In this document: positions 13,207-23,373 of the stretch, in pieces
Position numbering within the stretch: position 1 is the first letter of the stretch
How the letters are laid out: every line of letters starts with the position of its first letter
Position numbers and translations under genes: made by a program
The notes under the pieces: generated by a model
What the model was told of the DNA's origin: nothing
Seen by the model: the letters and a program-made list of their open reading frames with translations, nothing else
Databases searched by the model: none
Assembly (NCBI RefSeq): GCF_963576675.1
Contig: NC_088915.1
Coordinates: 84,143,501-84,207,500, forward strand
Direction: 5' to 3'
Length of the DNA: 64,000 nt
DNA from: Euphorbia lathyris
Lineage: Eukaryota > Streptophyta > Magnoliopsida > Malpighiales > Euphorbiaceae

Positions 13207-16200
13207 GTCGTCATGTGTCACCTGTCATACTGTGACATATTCCTTGCGTCTTTATTTTGTCGTACCCCGTAGGACGTAACGCACCGGACACGTCTTCCAT
13301 TATTTACTTAGACACCGATCAGGAGGCATACCTCTTATGTCGTGACATATCCTATGTGTCTTTTCCTCATCATGCCTCGTATATGGTGACCCATTTTTTG
13401 TGTCTCTACCATGTCATTACACGCCAGTCAGAAGGTGTACTATATGTGTCATAACGCATCTTGAACATCTTCACCTCTTTAAATACGTCGAACGAGGGGC
13501 ATGAGATTCGTGCCCCGTATGTCGTGTCGTATCATGTGTTTTTTTATATACGTTAGATGAGAGGCATACCTTTTGGGTCGTGATGTATCCTATACGTCCT
13601 TGCCTCGTCCCACCTTCCATATCGTGAAGTGCCTCATGCGTCTCCATCACGTCAGCTATACACTAGTCAGGACGTGTACTCGATGCGCCCCCATGCATCG
13701 TGTACATCCAGGTATTGTCAAGGTCGTACATCGCGATAGGTCGCAGATGCGTCTTCCATATCGGATACACTAGTCTAGAGCTATACCCCGTATATCATAA
13801 CCTGAGTTCTCGCTTTGCTAGGTGCCTAACAGAAGACATACCCCATATATCACAATGTATCTCGCGCGTCTTTACCATGTCTCACATGCCCATCAAAAGG
13901 TCTACCCCGCATGTTATGATGTGTCTCATATATTAGTCCGGAGGAGCACCTTTAGACCCTGAGGTATTCCCTATGTCTTCGTCGTGTTATACTTTGTGTG
14001 GGATACGCCGCACACATCTTTATCGTCCTGTTTATACCATTAGGGGGTATACCCTGTGCATCGTGACATATCACATACGTCTTTGCCACCGTGTTTCAGT
14101 CATTCGGAGACATGTCCCATGTGTCATGACGTACTCCACCTCCCTCTATCATGGTTAGGAATATTGTTCGTTAGATATGTATCCTTGTCGGATCCAAACT
14201 ACTTGGTGGTCATACCTCGATTGTCATAACATTCGCATCGTGGGGTAGATTCTGTTCACTTTCCGCATGGTCAACTCGAGACATACTATGTGTGTCGCCA
14301 CGTCGCTGACAACATATCAATAGTTAAAAAAAACATTGTCACGGCATCGGTTCCCCCGAGACTCGAATTAACCATTCATCACATGTCTCATACACGTCCT
14401 ACTTACGCCTCAAGACATACCATGTATGTCGCTACACCTTAGCCAACACATCTCAAGTTTATGACCGGTACCTTGAACTCAAATAGAACCATAATCTCAC
14501 GGGTCGTCGTCACCTCCCTTTCGCATCTCAAGACATACCCACGTATGTCGCCACGCTATACACAATGCCCATGTGATTCCAAATTACGCTGTTATATCAT
14601 CCGTGCCTCTCATCTCGTAAGTTGTCATCATGACCTTCATACACTAAGACATGCCACGTATGTCACCGCGTCGTGCACCTATACTCCAAAGTTACGTTGT
14701 TGTACGATCGGTACCTTAGGTTCGAGTCAGCTGTTTCACACGAATCTCGCTTACCTGTCGTCATTCGCATCTGGGGATGTAGTCCATACATAGCACCTCC
14801 GTATTTCAGAGTTGTGGGCAATACCCTGAGCTCTGAAATAAACCCTTAACTCGTGTGTTGTCCACACCTCCCATTTGTACCTTTAGGTGTGCCACGTGGG
14901 TCATCACGGTGCCCTCTCATATTTACATCGTCCCACTGTCCGGACCCCAGGTTCACATTGACCCTCTGACGCACGTTTCATACGAAGTCCTCGCGTCATA
15001 TCCGCACTTTAACTGGCGCCTTATATATCGCCTCGTCACATCTAATAAATCCATGCGTCCTTATACTAACCTCTTAGCTAGTAGGTCATCGTCATAGCCC
15101 ATTGGTACCCTCGGTCGTACCTAGTATATCGACACATCATTGTACTAAGGTAACCCGCGCATCCTTGACCTTATTAAGACACCCTGTCGCATCTTCAAAA
15201 TGGGCAAATCGATATGAGACATACCAGGTGTGTCATCATATATCGTAACACATCAGTATTCCAAACACGTGACACTGGTGCTTCGAGCACGTATCAGCTT
15301 TCGGTGCATATCCCGTATGTCACCACTTGCACTTTAGTCATACGTTGGACCTTGTCAAAATGTGCCCCGCATGTCGCCTTGTCATCGGCAATATTTGTAG
15401 TCCGCGAATATGTCATTAGGCTATCCAATTCTAGACCGGCCTTTGACGCGCATTCCGTATGTCATCACTCGCACCTTACTCACATATCAAAGGCTGAGTA
15501 GGGTTAAGCTTGGGGCACATACCCCCATACGCGGTTTGGTACGTCCCATCCGCATGTCAAATGTCGAGTCATTTATGTCATCGAGTTCAAGTCGAATCTG
15601 GGGCAAGTATCATATATGTCATCATGTGCATCTCGCTTACATCTCTAATGTCGAGTCATTTGTATCGTCAAGTTCGAGTCAAACTTTTGTCACGTACCTG
15701 TTATATGGAGTGATTCATGTCATCGAGTCCAAGTCATACCATTAGGTACGTACCCTATGGGCCGTCTCAGGCGTCTCGCTCACACCTTGACACACTGAGT
15801 CGTTCATGTCGTGAGACTCCTGTCAAACTTTTAACGTACGCCCCATAAGTCGTCACTCATGTCTTGAGTACGCCTCAAACAGCGGTTTGTTTATATTGTC
15901 AAATCCTCGACACGCTCCCCCTACATCATTGCTACCGTTGTCCATGCGCCTCAAACTCCGAATTGCCTTATTTACGAGTCTGAGACATATGCCCTATGTG
16001 TCGCTATTTGGGTCTCGCTCGTATCAGTAGTATCGAGTTGTTCGTACCGCGTCTAAATCCAACATTTGGCACTTACCTCGAAGGTATTGGTTTGCGCCTT
16101 CGTTGCTCCTCGAATTGTTCATAGTGATAGGTTCCAGTCGAACTATCGACGTCTACCCTGTGTGTCATTATTGGTATCTCAAATATCGGTGATGGACCAA

Positions 16201-17300
16201 ATACGTCATAAATATCCACGTAAGATCTTTAGGGGTTCTCATAAAACATATCATCGTCGGGTTTGCACTATGAAACAAATTGACCTTTGACACATACCAG
16301 GTAAGTCGTCGTTTCCATCTCGTTGGTACCTCGATCGGATTAGGACACCTCTCATTCTACCAGATGCACCGATGTCCGCAAATTCATCGAGGTATTTGTA
16401 TCTCTAGCTTGAGTTAATCCTTAGACTGCACCCTGCGTGTCGGTATCGCGTCTAGCTGACATCTCCAATGTTGTTAAGAGGTACCTCTTGAGTCATCTCT
16501 GTGCGTCATCTATGCCCAAAGTTGGTTAGTTAACACGTGTGTCGTATGTGTACCCTATTCGTGTCTTGTACCTAATATGTCGGATTTCCCCCGCGACGGT
16601 CGAAATCCCAAAATTAGACCATCACATTGTTCGTAAGTTGTGTATAAGTCAACCATGGGGGCACATCGAGTGTGACTCCCATCATGCCTTTTGGCTACCT
16701 CTGAAGCACACTATGTACGTCACCGTATTTCCTAAAGGCACCGGGTTTCAAATCACTCTGTCGTGATATTAGTAAGCCAAGTAGGAGTTAATAACTGGCA
16801 CATACCTCGTATGTTGACGTATGCATCCTATTCAGACCTCGAGTATCGGGTATTCCGTGTTCATTGTCCCGTCAAATGATACCCATCATTGTAATAGTTG
16901 CTTTCCGAGAGAAACTGACAATTGGCGCACATCACGTATGTCACTCACGTCTTCCTTATTCCTTGACCTGTTTAGGGCACATCCCGTGCGTTACCACTTT
17001 CTACATAGCACACCAAGATTCCGCTGGTACATCTACTAACCATTGACCCACACTCCATGTGTGGTGGTCGCATCCCGCTTGCTTCCTGTTTAGGACACAC
17101 CCTCTATGTCGGCTTGTTTCAGGAAGCTTGTGTTTCCCAGAAATGCGGTTCCCCGCTATCAATATCGATACCAAGTAAACTATGGATACATGCCCCGCAC
17201 ATCTTCATCATGGGCTGTTTAAGTCTCAGATGTACCATGAGCGTCACATCAGCCTGTGTAACGCCCCGTATCTTTGAAGTACGTCATTACCACCGATGAT
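13207..17300 (+). repeat. Leader dyad array of element A, right segment
   Basis: Continuation of the 3090-3501 array after element B, increasingly degenerate. Pairs 19 bp apart start at 13325/13344 and 13563/13582. Further right, single 17-mers prevail: 14280, 14414 (GACATACCATGTATGTC, perfect arms), 14648 and 15218. Many near matches of the form GACATACC-n-GTATGTC follow to about 17300. Several plus-strand ORFs of 60-111 codons here, rich in H, S, T, R and C, share the repeat wording and no known domain, so I treat them as non-coding. A second copy is at 52074-56167. Confidence 0.75.
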
Positions 17301-17843
17301 GATAATCCATCACATACATCTCATGAATAGTCGCTTATGTTGTCTTTTTTTTAGATCGTGAGTCGTGTCGAGGTACCAAGTATGTCATTCCCCCCACTCA
17401 TGTCGCTACCCCTCGAACATATTTACCCGTCATGAATATCACCGGGGTACACTCTCATTTACCTAGCGTCCTAGTGAATTTTACACACCAATAAGGGTCG
17501 TCTCAATCTCACAAGCGTCAGTCGTGTCGAGCATCATTCAACATTGTATATCTTGTAAAGCATTGCATAGTAGACTCATAGGGTTCATATTAATGTGTGT
17601 ATAACAATTGAAATGGTTTCGGGCATCCGCACTTCCAAACAGGTAAGTTAGCATAGACGACTGAAGCGCTGCCGATAGCTCTGGTAAAAGGGGAGTTTAG
17701 CTCTATTCAAAATCGTTTTTATGTCGTAAGAAATAAAGCGCACACCACGAATCATGCATAAATCATACATCCATCGATAAGAGGCACAAGTAGATAGCCC
17801 TGGCATTCGCATCACACGTACATCGCATCATCAAAAATTCATA
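17301..17843 (+). other. Spacer before the gag remnant
   Basis: About 540 bp without a gene. The dyad motif fades out. The sequence near 17640-17700 (CAGGTAAG then a purine-rich stretch) looks slightly like a splice donor; a spliced leader is possible but cannot be shown. Confidence 0.4.
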
Positions 17844-18647
17844 ATGCCTAAAAAGCTCCACTCACCCATCCTTTCTCTTTCCTTATTAGAAACCCAACTC
17901 ATGGCCCAGTCCAGCAATTCAAACCACAATCTTGAGAGCCGTGTGCAAGGGGCTTTAGCCAAATACATCTTTTCTGATGAGTTCAAACATGCTCTTAATG
18001 ATCCAGAGGTTGCTAAGAATGATGGGGTTGAAAGTTCCCAAGGGATGATAGGAGATTTCAATCTCAGAGCAGAAATCGAGCGAGTTCTTCCCGATGTCCT
18101 TGCTTTAGATGAATTCAAGATAGAGCTGAAAAGGTTGGTCCGGGAGGTCCTGAGTGAGTCACTGGTTGCGGAAATCCCGAAAGTTGCTGTAGAGAAACCT
18201 ATGTTCCAGTTTGCATCACAATCTACCCCACAAACATTCACTCCACTAAGGGTAGCCTCACACCATGTTTCACAACAAGCTCCACCCCATCGGGGACATG
18301 ATATTGCCAGGGTTGTTCGCCCTCCATCACCCGCTCAGTATAGAGGGGAGGGAAGGGAGTTCTCCACTTTCACTCAACCCTTATTTGAAGTGTTGGAGGG
18401 TCTACGAATGCATGACATACTTCATCCTCTGCCAGCCACGGGAGGTCAAACCACTGAGTTAGTCAAACGCAGGGGCTACTGCCACTTCCACCAGAAGTAT
18501 GGTCACGAAACAAGTACTTGCATAAGGTTGAAGCATGAAATTCAAGATCTCATCGAAGCTGGAAAGATAAGTGACCCAGATCCTTCTAATCAGACGAAGC
18601 CTTCGACTTGTTCCTTGAACGGTGAAGTCTACAACGGATCAGGATGA
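17844..18647 (+). CDS. Gag-like protein remnant of element A
   Basis: 267 codons; an internal Met at 17901 (MAQSSNS) is an equally good start. The C-terminal third matches plant Tat/Ogre Gag. A TQPLFEVLEGL...LHPLPA block near residues 180-200 is followed by a CHFHQKYGHETSTC knuckle (C-x2-H...GH-x4-C) near residues 219-232, then LKHEIQDLIEAGKI. The usual central Retrotrans_gag core is not recognisable; the N-terminal half is charged, helical-looking and unfamiliar. It is far shorter than an autonomous Tat Gag-Pol, and no pol follows. It may still bind element RNA, or only be a fossil. A near-identical copy lies at 56711-57514. Confidence 0.7.
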   Translation: MPKKLHSPILSLSLLETQLMAQSSNSNHNLESRVQGALAKYIFSDEFKHALNDPEVAKNDGVESSQGMIGDFNLRAEIERVLPDVLALDEFKIELKRLVREVLSESLVAEIPKVAVEKPMFQFASQSTPQTFTPLRVASHHVSQQAPPHRGHDIARVVRPPSPAQYRGEGREFSTFTQPLFEVLEGLRMHDILHPLPATGGQTTELVKRRGYCHFHQKYGHETSTCIRLKHEIQDLIEAGKISDPDPSNQTKPSTCSLNGEVYNGSG

Positions 18648-20923
18648 GCTAAAGAAGAAGTTCTTGAGATTGAGGACACTTATGAAGTGGAAGAACCTGA
18701 AGCTTCCTGAAGTGGCATGAGAGAGAGGATTGCACTTGTAGTCTTTATCCTTGTCTTTTATTTTATCTTCTATTCCACAAGATGTTATTAATTAACCTCC
18801 TTTTGATTTCAATGAAATTTCGTTTCCGCAAATTTTATCCCAAACATACGTACTTACATTTGATATCCACTTAATTGAGATATTCCCGATTCTATCATGG
18901 CACAGACATAAGCTCTAGAATATACTTATTGCTCAGTACTTAACCACTGAATAGAGAAAATTAAGAGAGTAAAAAAAATAAAAATAAATAAATCATGAGA
19001 AGTGATTCCCTGGCTCTACGATGATAAGTCGGGCTTAGACCCATCAAACGAAGGGTTCTCACTGGCTTGTGCTAAAAAGAAGAATGAGCGAGAATCAACA
19101 AAGTCCAAAAAGAGAGAAAAAGAAAAGAAAAGAAGGAGCAAGCAACAAGCCCTCAGAACCATGCTAGCACTAAGGCACCGACAAAAATTTCTCCCCTCAA
19201 AGGGGACACCAGTACATGAGTGCACCATTCAGAACAAGACGGGGGCAACTAACCTATCAACGATAAAGGATCCTGTTCCAGGATCAACGAAAAGGTTCAG
19301 ATCTATGATGACTCAAAGTAAAAAAAAAAAAGGTAATGCTGAAAAGGCTCAGGGGCAAAGTCAAGCCAATCAGAGGTAAAAGAAAGTTATTCAAATAAAA
19401 AGCAGACGTGACTAGCCAAGGAGCGCCAAGGTGACAAGAGCGGTTGACATTGCCCAGCAAATGGGTGATCAAATGTACGAGAAAAGCTCACTTTAGCAAA
19501 GAAAGATCAAATGCGTAGTCGAATGAAGACAAAGGCGGCGACAAAGTTTAGAACTACGGTCAATCTCAAAGGAACCAAAGAATCTTTCTCATGAAAATTA
19601 AAAAAAAAAGAAAGAGAATCCCGATAGGTTGAAAATCCGCAAAGGACGGCCTATGCAACAATAAGGGACACCCCAATAAGTGAAAACCCCACGGGGCACT
19701 TATTTGAAAATTCCGGGGGTAAAAGGAGAGAGTTAAAATAACTGAAATGTGAAAACCCGAAAGGGCATACTTTGGTGACAGTGGTTAATAAACTGAGCAG
19801 TAAACAATTCAATGTATGTTTTCCAAGTGCTTTATTTAAGCTAGACGGTTGCATTTGCAATGAAAATACCCGCATCAATAGACACCTCATCTCAACTGAA
19901 ATCACCTCAACACCCATAAACCAATCCAAAATCTAAAAAAAAAAAAGAAACTAAACAAAAAGAGACTATTCTTCTCTCTCATGCTCCATGAAGTTTGGTT
20001 CCCCTGCTTCTCTGTTGTCCTCTCAAGAGTCAAACTTCGACCGAAGCGACTACTCCCAACGGCAGTATCCCTAGCTTGAATGCATAAGAAATCTCACCTC
20101 GAGTTTGTAGGGGCATGCGCTCGCATCAACTTCTCATCCACACCAAGACGGTAACGTCAATCGGGGGCATGACCATGCAATCGGATCACCATCCATCTCG
20201 CTCCGGAAGCTTCTCCATTAACAAAGGCATCAGACATGAACTCATCGTCAAATGCTCAGCATAGAAGTGGCCCGTAGATATGAACCCCCTGTGCTATCCG
20301 GTATCATTTACGATCAAGGAAAAAAGAAGAAAAAACTGAACAAAAAAAAGAGTTAGATTGAAAACCTCAAAAGAGGCGATCCAAGCAAAATAAGAGATAA
20401 AGAAAATCTGTGAGATATAGAAAAGATGAATTGAAAACCCCTAGGGGCGGTTCATGCAAAAGGAGAGATAGAGAATATCAAAGAGATCCCGTTGAGTTGA
20501 AAACTCGAAAAGGGCGGCTCAAGCAAAAATTAGGGAAAAAATGAATACATCAATCTCTGGTTAAAGGCGATAGCCCCTTGACACAAGCTCATCAAGACCA
20601 AATCCCCGTCCTTACAACCTTTGGTATCAAACTTATGCTCGTCCTTATCCTTGCACACCCTGGGGATGGCCTGAAACATCGTTTCTCGATCTGAAACTAC
20701 CAAAACCCCCAAGCCTATGAAAAGGGAATCCATCCGACTAGCTCATCCGCACATACATAGTTTGCATACACACATGTCCATACATCCGCATAAAGCAAAA
20801 TGCATAGGCCACGCTTACATACATTCAAACACACGCACAGTCTGCTGCATACACACACATAGGTGGTTACACGCATCTATAGATTAGGCTACATCCACCC
20901 ATCTATATGCATCACTACACACC
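18648..20923 (+). other. Element A 3' non-coding region after gag
   Basis: About 2.3 kb without a recognisable domain. A Lys/Glu/Arg-rich 125-aa ORF at 19002-19379 matches nothing I know; it differs in its C-terminus from copy 2 (131 aa at 57869-58264) through an A-run length change, arguing against coding. Near 18600-18715 a second frame could extend the gag tail by about 30 residues. The region also holds six repeated hairpin motifs (separate entry) and CA-rich sequence at 20750-20920. Confidence 0.55.
19629..20520 (+). repeat. Dispersed GAAAACCC...GGGC hairpin motifs
   Basis: Six copies of a motif TTGAAAACCCCnnGGGGCGG or close relatives lie at 19629, 19675, 19749, 20358, 20430 and 20496, several followed by a purine-rich AAGAGA stretch. 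Each can fold with C-run and G-run paired. The 19675-19704 copy forms an extended stem (AATAAGTG pairing with CACTTATT). Similar phrases are, from memory, common downstream of pol in plant Tat/Ogre elements. Copy 2 repeats them at about 58496-59386. Confidence 0.6.
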
Positions 20924-21705
20924 TGCGGTCGATTTAGAGACTATGGTCGCTAGAAAGAGCAATATTACATGCGGTCGATTTAGAGACTAGGGTCGCTAGA
21001 AAGAGCAATATTACCTGCGGTCGATTTAGAGACTAGGGTCGCTAGAAAGAGCAATATTACCTGCGGTCGATTTAGAGACTAGGTTCGCTAGAAAGAGCAA
21101 CTTTACTTGCGGTCGATTTAGAGACTAGGGTCGCTAGAAAGAGCAACTTTACTTGCGGTCGATGTAGAGACTAGGGTCGCTAGAAAGAGCAATCTTACCT
21201 GCGGTCGATGTAGAGACTAGGGTCACTAGAAAGAGCAACTTTACCTGCGGTCGATTTAGAGACTAGGGTCGCTAGAAAGAGCAACTTTACCTGCGGTCGA
21301 TGTAGAGACTAGGGTCGCTAGAAAGAGCAACTTTACCTGCGGTCGATATAGAGACTAGGGTTGCTAGAAAGAGCAATTTTACATGCGGTCGATGTAGAGA
21401 CTAGGGTCGCTAGAAAGAGCAACTTTACCTGCGGTCGATGTAGAGACTAGGGTCGCTAGAAAGAGCAACTTTACTTGCGGTCGATGTAGAGACTAGGGTC
21501 GCTAGAAAGAGAAATTTTACATGCGGTCGATGTAGAGGCTAGTGTCACTAGAAAGAGCAACTTTACCTGCGGTCGATGTAGAGACTAAGGTCGCTAGAGA
21601 GAGCAACTTTACCTACGGTCGATGTAGAGACTAGGGTCGCTGGAAAGAGCAATTTTACATGCGGTTGATTTAGAAACTAGGGTCGCTAGAAAAAGCTACG
21701 GGAAG
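20924..21705 (+). repeat. 46-bp tandem array, 17 units
   Basis: Units beginning TGCGGTCGAT start every 46 bp exactly, from 20924 to 21660. Each contains TAGAGACTAGGGTCGCTAG and AAAGAGCAA. A truncated eighteenth unit follows at about 21702. Units differ by a few substitutions. The array sits between the gag remnant and the PPT, as tandem repeats often do in Tat/Ogre elements. Copy 2 has 16 units. Confidence 0.95.
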
Positions 21706-21870
21706 ACGGTCGATGAAGAGACTGAAGACGAGGAAGGAACTTGCGACATGGAGATCAGGTATTTCTCCTCCCACTCTATATGTGTCTTTTACTTTAATAT
21801 GTTTTCCATTGCATGTGTCGCATTCGCGAAAAAGTTTTTTTCGAAAAAGCACACACATCACTGTTAAAAT
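21706..21870 (+). other. Short non-coding link between 46-bp array and PPT
   Basis: Nothing recognisable apart from a short inverted pair near 21825-21848 (TTCGCGAAAAA followed by TTTTTTCGAAAAA). The minus-strand 94-aa ORF spanning this and the LTR edge is chance. Confidence 0.5.
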
Positions 21871-21887
21871 AGGAAAGTAGGGGCAAC
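21871..21887 (+). promoter_or_regulatory. Polypurine tract of element A
   Basis: AGGAAAGTAGGGGCAAC ends exactly where the 3' LTR begins with TGTAGACACC. It is the expected plus-strand priming site. The same sequence lies at 60691-60707. Confidence 0.8.
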
Positions 21888-22040
21888 TGTAGACACCGAG
21901 TCGGAGGACCAGTGACGAAAACCCATGGCAGACGGTTAGAGCGGTTGATTCCAATATTAAAAAATAAAAAAAATAAAAACACGAAAGGGTCCGGAAGGAT
22001 TGCGTGTCGTCAAGTAGACGACTTGCTAGTGCTCAGCGGC

Positions 22041-22258
22041 GTTGGGCGGGCGCCCAGCAGCGGCCGGCGCGCGCCCGATGGCAGTTGGGCGTGCGCCCAG
22101 CGGCGCAGGGTGCACGCCCAGCGGCAGCTGGGCGCGCGCGCCCACCCTGCATTGGGCGTCCGCCCGACGCCTGTTGGGCGCGCGCCCAACTCCATGTTGG
22201 GCGTGGCCCAACTCTGTGTTGGGCGTCCGCCCAACCCCCCGTTGGGCGCACGCCCAAC
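22041..22258 (+). repeat. U3 palindrome array of element A, 10 units
   Basis: Ten GC-rich dyads of the form GTTGGGCGnnCGCCCAAC start at 22041, 22061, 22084, 22106, 22127, 22151, 22173, 22196, 22218 and 22241, spaced 20-24 bp. The last four are nearly perfect. The array ends 15 bp before the TATA box, so it sits where LTR enhancers or hairpins act. All six frames are open because of the periodicity, producing false ORFs of 70-140 codons. Confidence 0.9.
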
Positions 22259-22273
22259 TTTGGGATCCGTACC

Positions 22274-22280
22274 TATAAAA
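22274..22280 (+). promoter_or_regulatory. TATA box of the element A LTR
   Basis: CCTATAAAAGG lies just after the palindrome array. Transcription would start near 22305, giving a U3 of roughly 0.4 kb. It is conserved at 61137-61143. Confidence 0.7.
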
Positions 22281-23165
22281 GGCACGGATCCCCATGCATT
22301 TGAGGGGGGGAGGGATTTTTGGAGCTTCTCACTCTAGAAAATTATTTTTAGAGAGAGAAAGTGAATTTTTGGGAGAAAACATTTTTTTTCCTAAAAAATC
22401 CAAATTTCCTAAAAGTTTAATATTTTACCAAAACACCAAAAAAAAATCATAACTCGTGGAATCGACCGACATTAAGCCGTCAATACCGATCTTGAGGTAT
22501 TATCCGAGGACTAGACTCGTTTTATTTATTTCGTCTATTTATTTTATTTATAGTTTTGTTTCTTTATTTATTTATTTAGTTATTTATTTATCACGTTTAT
22601 TTATTTTCCCGTATTTATTTAATTCCCGTCTCGTATCAAATAAACGTTTTGTTTTGAAATAAAAACCTCGTCTTAAAATCCCAACACGAACCGTGACCCG
22701 ATTTAAGGGTAGTTCGGGATTAAGACGTTGTAAATATAGATTTTAAAAATATTTTTAAATAACGTTTTGAAATAAAACATCGTTTTAGGAGTCTCCGTTA
22801 TAGACTATGATCCAATTTGGGTAGCTCGGAGATCCAAAATGATAGAATAGAGTAAATTTAAAGTGTTTGAATAAATCTGGAAACTATTGGGCTGGTTCTG
22901 TAATTCTCCACTTTCTGTCACTAAAGGCTGTTTACCGACGGATGTTTCGTCGGTAAAGCTGTTGAAACTTAAAAAATCCATTTTTCAACCTTTTTCTCAT
23001 CTTTTTTGACATTTATTCTTATATAGATATATGTATAAATAGGTAAGGTGTTTATTAAAATTATTTTCAAAATGTATAATTAGTAATAATTCACTATTAA
23101 ATACTTATTTTGTATATTTGGAGATTATTTACATTAATTTGGTTTTGTAAAAGCTATATGTATAT

Positions 23166-23347
23166 ACAGTTGCGTTCACATGGACCCTGATGACCACGTA
23201 AATTTAGTCATTCACCGTTAGATCTAGACGGATTAAATATAAGCCTTAGGATGTTTTGAATCTCCACCTTAGGATTTTAATCCGTCTAGATCTAACGGTG
23301 AATAACTAAATTTACGTGGTCATCAGGGTCCATATGAACGCAATTGT
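23166..23347 (+). mobile_element. Foldback MITE inside the element A LTR
   Basis: Arms of about 70 bp pair almost perfectly: ACAGTTGCGTTCACATGG at the left against its inverse at the right end, continuing through ACCGTTAGATCTAGACGG. The unpaired centre is about 40 bp. It lies in TA-rich sequence and no clear target duplication can be assigned. Also present at 62030-62211, so it predates the duplication. Confidence 0.8.
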
Positions 23348-23350
23348 ATG

Positions 23351-23373
23351 TATATATATATATATATATATAT
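23351..23373 (+). repeat. TA microsatellite
   Basis: An uninterrupted TA run next to the foldback. The equivalent run in copy 2 (62215-62267) is 30 bp longer. Confidence 0.95.

Noticed and set aside
13257..17299. Many plus-strand ORFs of 60-111 codons in the leader
   Set aside because: They overlap one another in different frames, share the wording of the dyad repeat, and have no known domain. Conservation in copy 2 is explained by recent duplication.
17831..18241. Minus-strand ORF of 136 codons
   Set aside because: It mirrors the gag remnant in the opposite strand and matches no protein family; the plus-strand zinc knuckle is decisive.
19002..19379. Lys-rich 125-aa ORF as a second element A gene
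   Set aside because: Low-complexity composition, no domain, and a changed C-terminus in copy 2 from an A-run length difference. Mentioned only under the 3' region.
20924..21705. CRISPR-like array
   Set aside because: Units are contiguous with no unique spacers, and the context is a plant retrotransposon. It is an ordinary tandem repeat.
21912..22337. Overlapping ORFs of 73-141 codons on both strands (also 60732-61359 in copy 2)
   Set aside because: All six frames are open because a GC-rich palindrome lacking stops is repeated at about 22 bp. Frames differ between the copies by unit gain, and no domain is present.
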